A stretch of DNA of 64,000 nt from Cupriavidus sp. YR651 (GTDB lineage Bacteria > Pseudomonadota > Gammaproteobacteria > Burkholderiales > Burkholderiaceae): positions 310,001-374,000 of the forward strand of contig NZ_FMYZ01000005.1 of NCBI RefSeq assembly GCF_900101625.1, given 5' to 3'. The notes beneath the pieces are model-generated. The model did not search any database, was not told the DNA's origin, and was given only the letters and a program-made list of their open reading frames with translations. A program made the translations under genes and the position numbers. Each line of letters opens with the position of its first letter. The first letter of the stretch is position 1. Below, piece after piece: positions 1 through 8,222 of the stretch.

Positions 1-1
1 T

Positions 2-427
2 GTGCCCTACAAAGGCATTTCCAACGCGCTGACCGATCTCATCGCGGGCCAGGTGCAATTCGTCATCGCGAGCTTTCCGTCCGTGGCGGGCCAGGTCAAG
101 GGTGGCAAGGTACGCGCGCTCGCCGTGACGTCGCCGACGCGCTCGAAGTTCGCGCCGCAATGGCCGACCGTCGCGGAAGCGGTGCCGAACTACTCGGCCG
201 AACTGTGGTGGGGCGTCTTTGCGCCCGCCGGCACGCCGCAGGCGCTGGTCGACAGGATCAACGCGGAAATCCGCGACATCATCGCCACGCCGGAAATGCG
301 CGAGATCTTTGCCCGCGAAGGCGCCGAGCCGTCCGCGATGACCGCCGCCCAGTTTGCCGACCATATCCGCGCGGACACCGCGCGCTGGAAGCAGGTGGCC
401 AAGGCCCGCCACATCACCGCCGATTAA
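2..427 (+). CDS. Tripartite tricarboxylate transporter substrate-binding protein (Bug/TctC family), C-terminal part
   Basis: The reading frame is open at the left edge, so the gene starts before the window. Only the last 141 residues or so are seen. They match the C-terminal half of periplasmic Bug receptors: VPYKG near the edge, a GQVQF segment, the KVRALAVTS strand, and an ending in RWKQVAKARHI followed by a short tail. Bug proteins bind organic acids or other small molecules in the periplasm, usually for a TctAB permease. No tctA or tctB is visible here. The stop lies 24 bases before the CoA-transferase start, so it is probably the promoter-proximal gene of that operon. A full Bug (2755-3714) lies in the same cluster. 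The ligand cannot be read from sequence. Confidence 0.9.
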   Translation: MPYKGISNALTDLIAGQVQFVIASFPSVAGQVKGGKVRALAVTSPTRSKFAPQWPTVAEAVPNYSAELWWGVFAPAGTPQALVDRINAEIRDIIATPEMREIFAREGAEPSAMTAAQFADHIRADTARWKQVAKARHITAD

Positions 428-451
428 CTCATTGCCAGCCGGTCACGCCCC

Positions 452-1684
452 ATGTTCACGCAGCAAGCCTTTGCCCCCGATGCCACCGGACCGCTGGACG
501 GCATCCGCATCCTCGATCTTTCCCGCCTGGTCGCAGGCAACACACTGACGATGGCCCTGGGCGACCTGGGCGCCGACGTGCTCAAGGTGGAACCCGCCAG
601 CGGCGACACGCTGCGCGACTGGAAGGTGAAGGAGGTCTCCACCGCGTGGAAGGCGTACTGCCGCAACAAGCGCAGCCTGTGCCTGAACTTCCGCGCGCCA
701 GGCGCGATCGACGTGGTGCTGGACCTCGTCGGCCACGCCGATGTCTTTATCGAGAGCTTCAAGCCCGGCACGCTGGAAGCGATGGGGCTGGCGCCCGAGG
801 TGCTGCTCGCACGCAACCCGAAGCTCGTGATCGTGCGGGTGTCCGGCTGGGGCCAGGACGGGCCCTATTCCCACCGCCCGGGCTTCGGGACGCTGGTGGA
901 AGGCATGTCGGGCTTTGCGTCGATGAACGGCTTCGAGGATCGTGAACCGGTGCTGCCGCCGATCTACCTCGGCGACATGACGGCCGGCCTCTACGGCGCC
1001 GTTGGCGTGCTTGCCGCCGTGCGCAACGTGGAGGTGCGCGGCGGCCAGGGCCAGGTCATCGACCTGCCGCTGCTCGACCCCGTGTTCGCGATCCTTGGCG
1101 CGCAAGCGGCCAACTTCCGCCTGACCGGCAAGGTCAAGCCGCGCACGGGCAGCCGGTCCACCAACAGCGCGCCGCGCAATGCGTACCAGACCTCGGACGG
1201 CAAGTGGGTCTGCCTGTCGGCGTCCACGCAGGCGATGACCGAGCGCCTGTTCCGCGCGATCGGCCGCGCCGAGCTGATCGTCGACCCGCGCTTCGCCACC
1301 AATGCGGAACGGGTGAAGCATGCCGCGCTGCTCGACGGCATCATCGGCGAATTCCTGGGCACGATGACGCAGGACGACTGCGTGGCCTTTTTCGACAAGG
1401 CGGGCGTGACCATTGGGCCGATCTACGACATGTCGGATATCGAACGCGACCCGCACTTCCGTGCACGCGACATCGTGGTGGAACTGCCCGATGCCGACAT
1501 GGGCCAGATTCCCGTCCACAACATCACGCCGCGGCTCGGCGGCACGCCCGGCGCCTTCCGCCGCGCGGCGCCGGCGCTGGGCGAGCATTCGGCCGAGGCG
1601 CTGCGCGCCGCCGGCTACGACGAAGACCGGATCGCGGCGTTGCGCGCCGCCGGCGTGGTCATCGACGGCAACACCCCGGCCTGA
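452..1684 (+). CDS. CaiB/BaiF family CoA-transferase (class III)
   Basis: A 410-residue class III CoA-transferase, full length for the family. The N-terminus reads LDGIRILDLSRLVAG, followed by GDLGADVLKVEP, both typical of the CaiB/BaiF Rossmann fold. The catalytic aspartate is expected in LGDMTAG, at about D175. Such enzymes move CoA from a donor such as succinyl-CoA to a carboxylate through an aspartyl-CoA thioester. The ATG at 452 is chosen because the conserved N-terminus begins soon after it; no good Shine-Dalgarno is seen. The stop is 11 bases from the next gene. With a CitE-like lyase downstream, a plausible role is activation of a hydroxy or unsaturated dicarboxylate before cleavage, but this is inference. 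Confidence 0.92.
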   Translation: MFTQQAFAPDATGPLDGIRILDLSRLVAGNTLTMALGDLGADVLKVEPASGDTLRDWKVKEVSTAWKAYCRNKRSLCLNFRAPGAIDVVLDLVGHADVFIESFKPGTLEAMGLAPEVLLARNPKLVIVRVSGWGQDGPYSHRPGFGTLVEGMSGFASMNGFEDREPVLPPIYLGDMTAGLYGAVGVLAAVRNVEVRGGQGQVIDLPLLDPVFAILGAQAANFRLTGKVKPRTGSRSTNSAPRNAYQTSDGKWVCLSASTQAMTERLFRAIGRAELIVDPRFATNAERVKHAALLDGIIGEFLGTMTQDDCVAFFDKAGVTIGPIYDMSDIERDPHFRARDIVVELPDADMGQIPVHNITPRLGGTPGAFRRAAPALGEHSAEALRAAGYDEDRIAALRAAGVVIDGNTPA

Positions 1685-1695
1685 GGATCGCCGCC

Positions 1696-2712
1696 ATGAC
1701 CGCACATCCCCGCTGGACGCATCGTCCGGACGGCGCCAACTGGGGCGACTTCGGCCCCGACGACCAGTTGGGCCGGCTCAATCTCATCGGCCCGCAACAG
1801 GTGCTGGCCGCCGTGCGCGAGGTCCGCGAAGGGCTGACGTTCTCGCTTTCCCTGCCACTCGACGTGCCGCGCGCCGGCGTGCTGAACCCGCGCCGCCGCC
1901 CGCCCGTGCTGCATGCGTCGGAGAAAGACGGCCAGCGCGTGTTCAATCGTCCGATGGGCGGGGACGTACCTGGCGCCACCGATGTCATCAGCGACGACCA
2001 TGTCACGCTGTCTCCGCAATATTCGACGCAATGGGACGCGCTGGGGCACGTCAACTGCATGTTCGACGCAGACGGCGACGGCACGCCGGAGACCGTCGGC
2101 TACAACGGTTTCTCGGTCGGGTCGGGCGCGGCGGCGGACGGGACCTTCATCGGCGCCGATGCACTCTCCGTCGCGCCGATGGCCGCGCGTGGCATCCAGG
2201 GGCGCGGCACGCTGGCGGATCTGCATCATCACTTCGGCAACGCACGCCATGCCGTGGGCTATGACGACCTGATGCGCGTGCTGGAAGCCGGTGGCGCGGA
2301 CGTGCAGCGTGGCGACATCTTGTGCCTGCACACTGGCCTGGCCGCGATGGCGCTGGCCCTGTCGGCCGACGACGACCATACGCCGCTGCGCAACGCCTGC
2401 GCCGTGCTGGACGGTACCGATGCGCGGCTGCTGCGCTGGATCGACGACGCTGGCATCGCGGCCATCGCCGCCGACAACCACGCCGTCGAGGAGCGCCGGC
2501 ACAGCCTGCCGCCGGGCACCACAGGGCCACTGCTGCCGTTGCATGAACTCTGCCTGGTCAAGCTGGGCATCCCGCTCGGCGAGATGTGGCATCTCACGCC
2601 ACTGGCCGCATGGCTGCGCGCGGCCGGGCGCTCGTCGTTCCTGCTGACCGCACCGCCGCTGCACCTGCCGCGCGCGGTGGGCTCGCCCGCGAATCCCATT
2701 GCCACCGTCTGA
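1696..2712 (+). CDS. Cyclase family protein (kynurenine formamidase-like metal hydrolase)
   Basis: A 338-residue protein of the cyclase family (PF04199), which includes kynurenine formamidases and bacterial hydrolases of cyclic amides or lactones. The segment QWDALGH at about residues 112-118 takes the place of the usual H-x-G-T-H-x-D metal motif. The downstream pieces GDILCLHTG, a NHAVEE-like stretch and PLHELCLVKLGIPLGEMW are typical of the longer subfamily. The ATG at 1696 is 11 bases after the CoA-transferase stop. Substrate unknown. Its place between a CoA-transferase and a transport receptor suggests it opens or hydrates a ring in the same pathway. Confidence 0.85.
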   Translation: MTAHPRWTHRPDGANWGDFGPDDQLGRLNLIGPQQVLAAVREVREGLTFSLSLPLDVPRAGVLNPRRRPPVLHASEKDGQRVFNRPMGGDVPGATDVISDDHVTLSPQYSTQWDALGHVNCMFDADGDGTPETVGYNGFSVGSGAAADGTFIGADALSVAPMAARGIQGRGTLADLHHHFGNARHAVGYDDLMRVLEAGGADVQRGDILCLHTGLAAMALALSADDDHTPLRNACAVLDGTDARLLRWIDDAGIAAIAADNHAVEERRHSLPPGTTGPLLPLHELCLVKLGIPLGEMWHLTPLAAWLRAAGRSSFLLTAPPLHLPRAVGSPANPIATV

Positions 2713-2754
2713 ACCAGAAGACAACAGACAACCCATTCCAACTGGAGACAACCG

Positions 2755-3714
2755 ATGACACCGACCTGCCGGAAACTGCTGGTTGCCGCGGCCGCCTGCA
2801 TGCCGCTGCTGGCCGCCGCGGCCTGGCCCGACCGCCCGATACGGATGATCGTGCCCTATTCCGCCGGTGGCGGCGCCGATAACACCGCGCGCGTGATCGC
2901 GCAGCACCTGAGCACTACGCTGGGTCAGCAGGTGGTCATCGACAACCGCCCCGGAGCGGCCGGCGTGATCGGCGAGGAAGCCGTGGCGAAGGCCACGCCC
3001 GATGGCTATACGGTGCTGTATGACGCGTCCGCGTTTGCCGTGAATCCGAGCCTTCGCAAGCTGTCGTTCGATCCGCTCAAGGACTTCATCCCGATCTCGC
3101 TGGTGGCCACCGCCGCCAATATCCTGGTGGTGCCGCCCAATGCGCCGTACAAGTCCATCAAGGAGTTCCTGAGCTATGCGAAGGCGCACCCGGGCAAGCT
3201 GACGTTCGCGTCGGCCGGCGCCGGCAGCGGGTCCCATCTGGCCGGGGAAATGCTCAACGCCAAGGCCGGCATCGACCTGATGCATGTGCCGTACAAGGGC
3301 GGCGCCCCGGCCCTGACGGATGTGATGGGCAACCAGGTATCGGCTTACTTCGGCAACGTCGCGTCGACGCTCAACTACGCCAGCACCGGCAAGCTGCGCG
3401 CGCTGGCGGTGACGTCGCTCAAGCGCAATGCCGGGCTGCCGGATACGCCGACGCTGGCGGAAAGCGGCCTGCCCGACTTCGAGGTGCTGGAGTGGAACGG
3501 CATCTTCGTGCCGCGCGGCACGTCGCCGGAGATCGTCCAGCGCCTGGCAAAGGAAGTGCAGGCGGCGGTGGCCGACCCGAAGGTGCAAGACAAGCTGCGT
3601 CAGCTCGGACTGGAACCGGTGGGCAATTCGCCCCAGCAGTTCAGCAAGTTCGTGCAGACCGAGGCCGCGCGCTGGGGCGCGCTGGTCAAGGCTCGCCATA
3701 TCAACGCGGAGTGA
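2755..3714 (+). CDS. Tripartite tricarboxylate transporter substrate-binding protein (Bug/TctC family)
   Basis: A full-length Bug receptor of 319 residues. It has an Ala-rich Sec signal peptide of about 22 residues, cut before AWPDRP. The family signature IRMIVPYSAGGGADNTAR covers the ligand-binding loop. The mid-part has HVPYKGGAPALTD and the C-terminus WGALVKARHI, matching the partial gene at the window start. GGAGACA lies in front of the ATG as a ribosome site. It is the second Bug of the cluster, with a lyase gene 8 bases after it. Whether the two receptors bind the same compound is unknown. Confidence 0.93.
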   Translation: MTPTCRKLLVAAAACMPLLAAAAWPDRPIRMIVPYSAGGGADNTARVIAQHLSTTLGQQVVIDNRPGAAGVIGEEAVAKATPDGYTVLYDASAFAVNPSLRKLSFDPLKDFIPISLVATAANILVVPPNAPYKSIKEFLSYAKAHPGKLTFASAGAGSGSHLAGEMLNAKAGIDLMHVPYKGGAPALTDVMGNQVSAYFGNVASTLNYASTGKLRALAVTSLKRNAGLPDTPTLAESGLPDFEVLEWNGIFVPRGTSPEIVQRLAKEVQAAVADPKVQDKLRQLGLEPVGNSPQQFSKFVQTEAARWGALVKARHINAE

Positions 3715-3722
3715 GGAACGCC

Positions 3723-4616
3723 ATGCGCAGCAAGCTGTTTGTGCCGGGATCGCGCCCGGAATTGTTCGACAAGGCGCTGGCCAGCGCGGCGGATGCGTTG
3801 TCCTTCGATCTGGAAGACGCGGTGGCCGAGCCGCGCAAGGCCGAGGCCCGCGCCGCCTTGCAGGACCTGCTGACATCGGGACACGCCACGCCGTCGGGCA
3901 AGACGCTGATCGTGCGGGTGAACGGCCCCGAGACGCCGCACTTCCAGGCCGATGTCGCCGCCGTGGTCCGGCCCGGCCTGCACATGATCAACGTGCCGAA
4001 AGTGGAGCATGTGGACCAGGTCCGCGAGGCCGCGCAGGCCGTGGCACGGGCCGAGGCCACGAATGGCTTCGGCTCCGGCGGCACGCCCGGCGCGGCCGCG
4101 CCGGTGAAGTTGCTGCTCAATATCGAATCGCCGCGTGGCCTGCGGCTGGCGTATGAACTGGCCGCCGCCGACCCGCGCGTGGCCGGGCTGCAGCTTGGGC
4201 TGGCCGATCTGTTCGAGCCCGCCGGCATCCATCGCCGCGAGATCGCCGCGATCAGCCAGGCGATGTTCGGCTTGCGCATCGCCGCCGCCGAAGCCGGCGT
4301 GTTCGCCTACGACTCCGCATTTGCCGACGTCCGCGATGCGGAAGGCTTCCGCGCCGAGGCTGCCCTTGCGCGTCGTCTGGGCTTCCTCGGCAAGAGCTGC
4401 ATCCATCCAAGCCAGATCGCGCTGGCCAACGATGTGTTCCGTCCGTCCGATGCGGAGATCGCCGCCGCGCAGCGCGTCGTCGCGGCGGCCGACGAGGCCG
4501 ATGCCAGTGGTGTCGGCGCATATCTCGTCGATGGCAAGATGGTCGACCGCCCGTTCGTTGACCGCGCCCGCGTGGTGCTGGCGCAGGCGCGTTCGCTGGG
4601 GCTGATCGCCGGCTGA
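3723..4616 (+). CDS. HpcH/HpaI aldolase/citrate lyase family protein (CitE-like CoA-ester lyase)
   Basis: A 297-residue CitE-like lyase. The N-terminus RSKLFVPGSRPELFDKA and the metal/substrate motif LSFDLEDAV are hallmarks of citrate lyase beta, malyl-CoA and citramalyl-CoA lyases. Further on are LLLNIESPRGL, a GLQLGLADLF segment carrying the second metal carboxylate, and GKSCIHPSQI at the C-terminal side. The start at 3723 follows GAGGA and lies 8 bases after the Bug stop. These enzymes cleave beta-hydroxyacyl-CoA esters to acetyl-CoA plus an oxo acid, which fits a CoA-transferase in the same operon. No citF or citD is present, so classical citrate lyase is unlikely. The exact CoA ester is unknown. 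Confidence 0.88.
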   Translation: MRSKLFVPGSRPELFDKALASAADALSFDLEDAVAEPRKAEARAALQDLLTSGHATPSGKTLIVRVNGPETPHFQADVAAVVRPGLHMINVPKVEHVDQVREAAQAVARAEATNGFGSGGTPGAAAPVKLLLNIESPRGLRLAYELAAADPRVAGLQLGLADLFEPAGIHRREIAAISQAMFGLRIAAAEAGVFAYDSAFADVRDAEGFRAEAALARRLGFLGKSCIHPSQIALANDVFRPSDAEIAAAQRVVAAADEADASGVGAYLVDGKMVDRPFVDRARVVLAQARSLGLIAG

Positions 4617-4729
4617 ATCGGGCTGCATCGGTAGTCTTGCGGCGGGGGTGTACGCTATTCCGCAATCTCTGAAGCATCACGGCGCTGGGCCGCGATGCTG
4701 GCTGGGAAGCGAGCGGAAGGACAACCCGT

Positions 4730-4966
4730 ATGTATATGATCTACTGGACCGAGGCCACCAGCGAAGGACTCGCCCCACATGCCCAGACGTTCCCCGGCGA
4801 TGCGCTGAAGGAGGCGCTGCAGTTCACTGAAGCGCTGCGGCGGCGGCAATTCGCCGGGGAGCCCGTGAGCTTTGTCACCCTGTGCTCGGAGAATCCCAAC
4901 GCCGTCGGCAAGCCGGGGGCAGCGGACCCGCCGGCGGACTATGAATGGAAAAAGCGCCGGCGGTAG
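4730..4966 (+). CDS. Hypothetical small protein, 78 aa
   Basis: A short gene preceded by GAAGGACA at a good distance. The product starts MYMIYWTEATSEG, has an amphipathic middle (DALKEALQFTEALRRRQF), a FVTLCSEN strand and a basic end KKRRR. The pattern of strand, helix, strand suggests a small folded cytoplasmic protein. I do not recognise a named family. It sits alone between the catabolic cluster and the convergent RND efflux operon. Its last codons form the left arm of a hairpin, so the stop codon is in the loop. Confidence 0.7.
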   Translation: MYMIYWTEATSEGLAPHAQTFPGDALKEALQFTEALRRRQFAGEPVSFVTLCSENPNAVGKPGAADPPADYEWKKRRR

Positions 4967-4979
4967 TCGCCGGCGCTTT
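4951..4979 (+). terminator. Hairpin overlapping the end of the 78-aa gene
   Basis: AAAGCGCCGGCG (4951-4962) pairs perfectly with CGCCGGCGCTTT (4968-4979) around a 5-base loop containing the TAG stop. The T run is weak (TTTGCATT). It could stop transcription from both directions between this gene and the convergent RND operon. Confidence 0.7.
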
Positions 4980-5101
4980 GCATTGCCTCAGGGCCATCCC
5001 GGCCAACCTGGCTATCTGCGGGCCATCTGCGGGCCATCCCGGAGCGCGTCCCGGGCCGCGTGATCCCGGCTGTGGCTCCCCATCCCATCGACCCGTCACT
5101 G

Positions 5102-8100
5102 CTAGCCCGCCATCACCCCCGAATCTTCCTCTGGCGGCTTGACCCGGAACCACGCTGCATAGAGCGCCGGCAGGAACAGCAGCGTCAGCACGGTGGCGAT
5201 GACCAGCCCACCCATGATGGCCGCCGCCATCGGCCCCCAGAACACGGAGCGCGACAGCGGGATCATGGCCAGCACGGCAGCGGCGGCGGTCAGGATGATC
5301 GGGCGGAAGCGGCGCACGGCGGCCTCCACGACGGCATGCCACGGCGCCACGCCGGCCTTGATGTCCTGCTCGATCTGGTCCACCAGGATCACCGAGTTGC
5401 GGATGATCATGCCCAGCAGCGCCGTGATCCCGAGCTGGGCTACGAACCCCATCGGCGCGCGCAACAGCAGCAGCGTGGCCGCCGCGCCGATCAAACCCAG
5501 CGGTCCGGTCAGGAACACCATCACCGCACGCGAGAAGCTGTGCAGCTGGAGCATCAGCAGCGTGAAGATCAGGAAGATGCACAGCGGCAGCTGCGCGGCG
5601 ATCGACGCGCCGGCCTTGCCGCTTTCCTCCTGGGCACCGGCCACGGAGATCAGGTAGCCCGGCGGCAGGTTGGCGCGCAAGTCGTTCAGCTTCGGATTGA
5701 TCTGCGCGGTAACGGTCGGCCCCTGGATGCCATCCACCACGTCCGCCTGCACGGTGATGCCGAAGTCGCGGTTCTCGCGCCAGATCACGCCCGGTTCGGA
5801 CTTCAGCGTGACGCGGGCCACCTGCGTGAGCGGCACCGCCCTGCCGGTGTTGGTCGGCACCAGCACGTTGGTCAGGTCGGACATCGCATCGCGCTCGCTC
5901 TTGGGCGTGCGCATGACGATGTCGATCAGCTTGTCCGCATCGCGGTATTGCCCCACCGGCACCCCGGTCAGCACGGCCTGCGTGGCGCGGGCGATGGCGT
6001 TGGTCGTCACGCCCAGCGCACGCGCCTTGTCCTGGTCGATCTCCAGGCGCAGCATCTTGACGTTCTCGTTCCAGTTGTCGTTCACGCCGATCGTGTTGGG
6101 GTTGGCGCTCATCACAGCACGCACCTGGTCGGCCACCTTGCGCACGCCAGCGGCGTCCGGCCCGATCACGCGAAACTGCACCGGATACGCCACCGGCGGC
6201 CCGTTGGGCAGCAGCTTCACGCGCCCGCGCATCTGCGGGAACTCGGCCGCCAGCACCTGCATGATCCGCTTGCGCAGCGCATCCCGCGCCTCCACCGTCA
6301 CCGGCATGACGATGACCTGCGCCACGTTGCTCTGCGGGAAGATCTGGTCCAGCGGCAGGTAGAAGCGTGGCGCGCCCGTGCCGACGAAGGTGGTCAGGCT
6401 GTCCACGGCCTTGTCGCGGCGCATGGCCACCTCGAAGCGCTTGGCCTCCTTCTCCATCTGGGCGAAGCTCGTGCCCTCGGGCATCCACAGCTCCACCATC
6501 AGCTCCGGGCGGCTGGAGTCGGGGAAGAACTGCTTCTCGACGAAATTGAACGCGTAGATGCCAAGCGCAAAGGTCACCATCGTCACCGCGATCACGGACT
6601 TGCGCCACGTCACGCACCAGTTCACCAACTGGCGGAAGCGCGAGTAGAACGGCGTATCGAATACCTCGTGATGGCCGCCGTCGTTCGCGCGGGTCTTCAG
6701 CAACAGGTAGCCGAGATACGGCGTGAAATACACCGCCGCCAGCCACGACAGCACCAGCGCCAGCGCGGTCACGGCGAAGATCGCGAACGTATATTCGCCC
6801 ACCGTCGACTTGGCGAGACCCACGGGCAGGAAGCCCGCCGCGGTGATCAGCGTGCCGGTCAGCATCGGCATGGCCGTCGACGTGTAGGCAAAGGTGGCCG
6901 CCTCCATCTTGGAGAAGCCCTCCTCCAGCTTGCGGACCATCATCTCCACGGCGATGATCGCGTCGTCCACCAGCAGGCCCAGCGCCACGATCAGCGCGCC
7001 GAGCGATATCTTGTGCAGCCCGATGCCGAAGATATTCATGAACAGGAACGTCACGGCCAGCACCAGCGGGATGGTCAGCGCCACGACCAGCCCGGGGCGC
7101 ACATCTAGCCGCAGCGGCCGCGTATGCAGGCCCAGCGAGACAAAGCTCACGCCCAGCACGATCACCACGGCCTCGATCAGCACGTGCACGAATTCGCCGA
7201 CGGACCGCTTGACGGCCTGAGGCTGGTCCTGGACCTGGTCCATCTCGATGCCGATCGGCAACTGGTTGTGCAGGCCGTCCACCACGCGGCGCAGCTCCTT
7301 GCCCAGCGCGATGATGTCGCCGCCCTTTTCCATCGAAATGCCCAGCCCGATCACATCCTTGCCGTTGAAGCGCATGCGGCTGGCGGGGGGATCGATGTAG
7401 CCGCGGTAGACATGGGCGATGTCGCCCAGCCGGATGTTGGCGATGCCGTTGGGGCCACGCAGCACCAGGTTCTGCAGGTCTTCCACGCCACCGAGCTGGC
7501 CGGTGATGCGGACCTGGAGGTTGTCGGTGGGGGTGACCAGCACGCCGCTGCCCGTCGGGTTGTTCTGCTCGGCGATCTGATTGGCGATGGCGTTGATATC
7601 CAGCCCCAGCTGGGCAAAGCGGGTCTGGTTGAACTCGACGTAGAGCTTTTCGTCCTGCAGCCCCAGCAGCGTGACCTTGGCCACCGCCGGCACCCGCAGC
7701 AGTTCCTGGCGCACCAGGTCGGCGTACTCGCGCAGTTCCTTGTAGGTAAAGCCATCCGCGGAAAGTGCGTAGATCGATCCGTAGACATCGCCGAACTCAT
7801 CGTTGAAGAACGGCCCGCGCACGCCCTGCGGTAACGTCTGCGCGATATCGCCGATCTTCTTGCGCACCGTGTACCAGATCTGCGCGGTGTCCTTGGCCGG
7901 CGAGTTGTCCGCCAGTTGGAAGATCACGGTGGTTTCGCCGGGCTTGGAAAAGCTGCGGATCTTGTCGGCGTAAGGCACTTCCTGGAGCTGGCGCTCGATC
8001 TTGTCCGTGACCTGCACGGCGATCTGCTCCGCGGTGGCGCCCGGCCAGAAGGCCTGCACCACCATCACGCGGAACGTAAACGGCGGGTCCTCGTCCTGCC

Positions 8101-8212
8101 CGAGCTGGAAGAACGCCAGCAGGCCGCCCACCAGCAGCACGACCAGCAGGTAACGGGTCAGCGGCTGGTGCTCGAGCGCCCAGCGCGACAAATTGAAGCG
8201 GGAATGTTCCAT
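5102..8212 (-). CDS. Efflux RND transporter permease subunit
   Basis: A 1036-residue inner-membrane RND pump, the usual AcrB-type length. It begins with FNLSRWALEHQPLTRYLLV and has the DEDPPF segment typical of the non-AcrB proteobacterial clade, two periplasmic halves, and TM4 with GLLVDDAIIAVE carrying the proton-relay acidic residues. A second TM bundle has GMIIRNSVILVDQIEQDI. It works with the adaptor gene 10 bases upstream. No outer-membrane channel gene follows; downstream is the convergent 78-aa gene. The pump must therefore use a TolC-type channel from elsewhere. Substrate not predictable; drugs or solvents are typical of the family. Confidence 0.93.
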   Translation of the reverse strand: MEHSRFNLSRWALEHQPLTRYLLVVLLVGGLLAFFQLGQDEDPPFTFRVMVVQAFWPGATAEQIAVQVTDKIERQLQEVPYADKIRSFSKPGETTVIFQLADNSPAKDTAQIWYTVRKKIGDIAQTLPQGVRGPFFNDEFGDVYGSIYALSADGFTYKELREYADLVRQELLRVPAVAKVTLLGLQDEKLYVEFNQTRFAQLGLDINAIANQIAEQNNPTGSGVLVTPTDNLQVRITGQLGGVEDLQNLVLRGPNGIANIRLGDIAHVYRGYIDPPASRMRFNGKDVIGLGISMEKGGDIIALGKELRRVVDGLHNQLPIGIEMDQVQDQPQAVKRSVGEFVHVLIEAVVIVLGVSFVSLGLHTRPLRLDVRPGLVVALTIPLVLAVTFLFMNIFGIGLHKISLGALIVALGLLVDDAIIAVEMMVRKLEEGFSKMEAATFAYTSTAMPMLTGTLITAAGFLPVGLAKSTVGEYTFAIFAVTALALVLSWLAAVYFTPYLGYLLLKTRANDGGHHEVFDTPFYSRFRQLVNWCVTWRKSVIAVTMVTFALGIYAFNFVEKQFFPDSSRPELMVELWMPEGTSFAQMEKEAKRFEVAMRRDKAVDSLTTFVGTGAPRFYLPLDQIFPQSNVAQVIVMPVTVEARDALRKRIMQVLAAEFPQMRGRVKLLPNGPPVAYPVQFRVIGPDAAGVRKVADQVRAVMSANPNTIGVNDNWNENVKMLRLEIDQDKARALGVTTNAIARATQAVLTGVPVGQYRDADKLIDIVMRTPKSERDAMSDLTNVLVPTNTGRAVPLTQVARVTLKSEPGVIWRENRDFGITVQADVVDGIQGPTVTAQINPKLNDLRANLPPGYLISVAGAQEESGKAGASIAAQLPLCIFLIFTLLMLQLHSFSRAVMVFLTGPLGLIGAAATLLLLRAPMGFVAQLGITALLGMIIRNSVILVDQIEQDIKAGVAPWHAVVEAAVRRFRPIILTAAAAVLAMIPLSRSVFWGPMAAAIMGGLVIATVLTLLFLPALYAAWFRVKPPEEDSGVMAG

Positions 8213-8222
8213 CCGGCCGCCC

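Noticed and set aside
1615..3876. A 753-codon open frame on the minus strand
   Set aside because: It is antisense to the cyclase, Bug and lyase genes, is Arg/His rich without family motifs, and reflects high-GC codon bias.
5014..5035. Tandem ATCTGCGGGCC twice
   Set aside because: Only two units in a GC-rich gap after two convergent genes, no evident function.
5060..7108. A 682-codon open frame on the plus strand
   Set aside because: It is antisense to the RND pump and rich in His, Arg and Gln with no recognisable domain.
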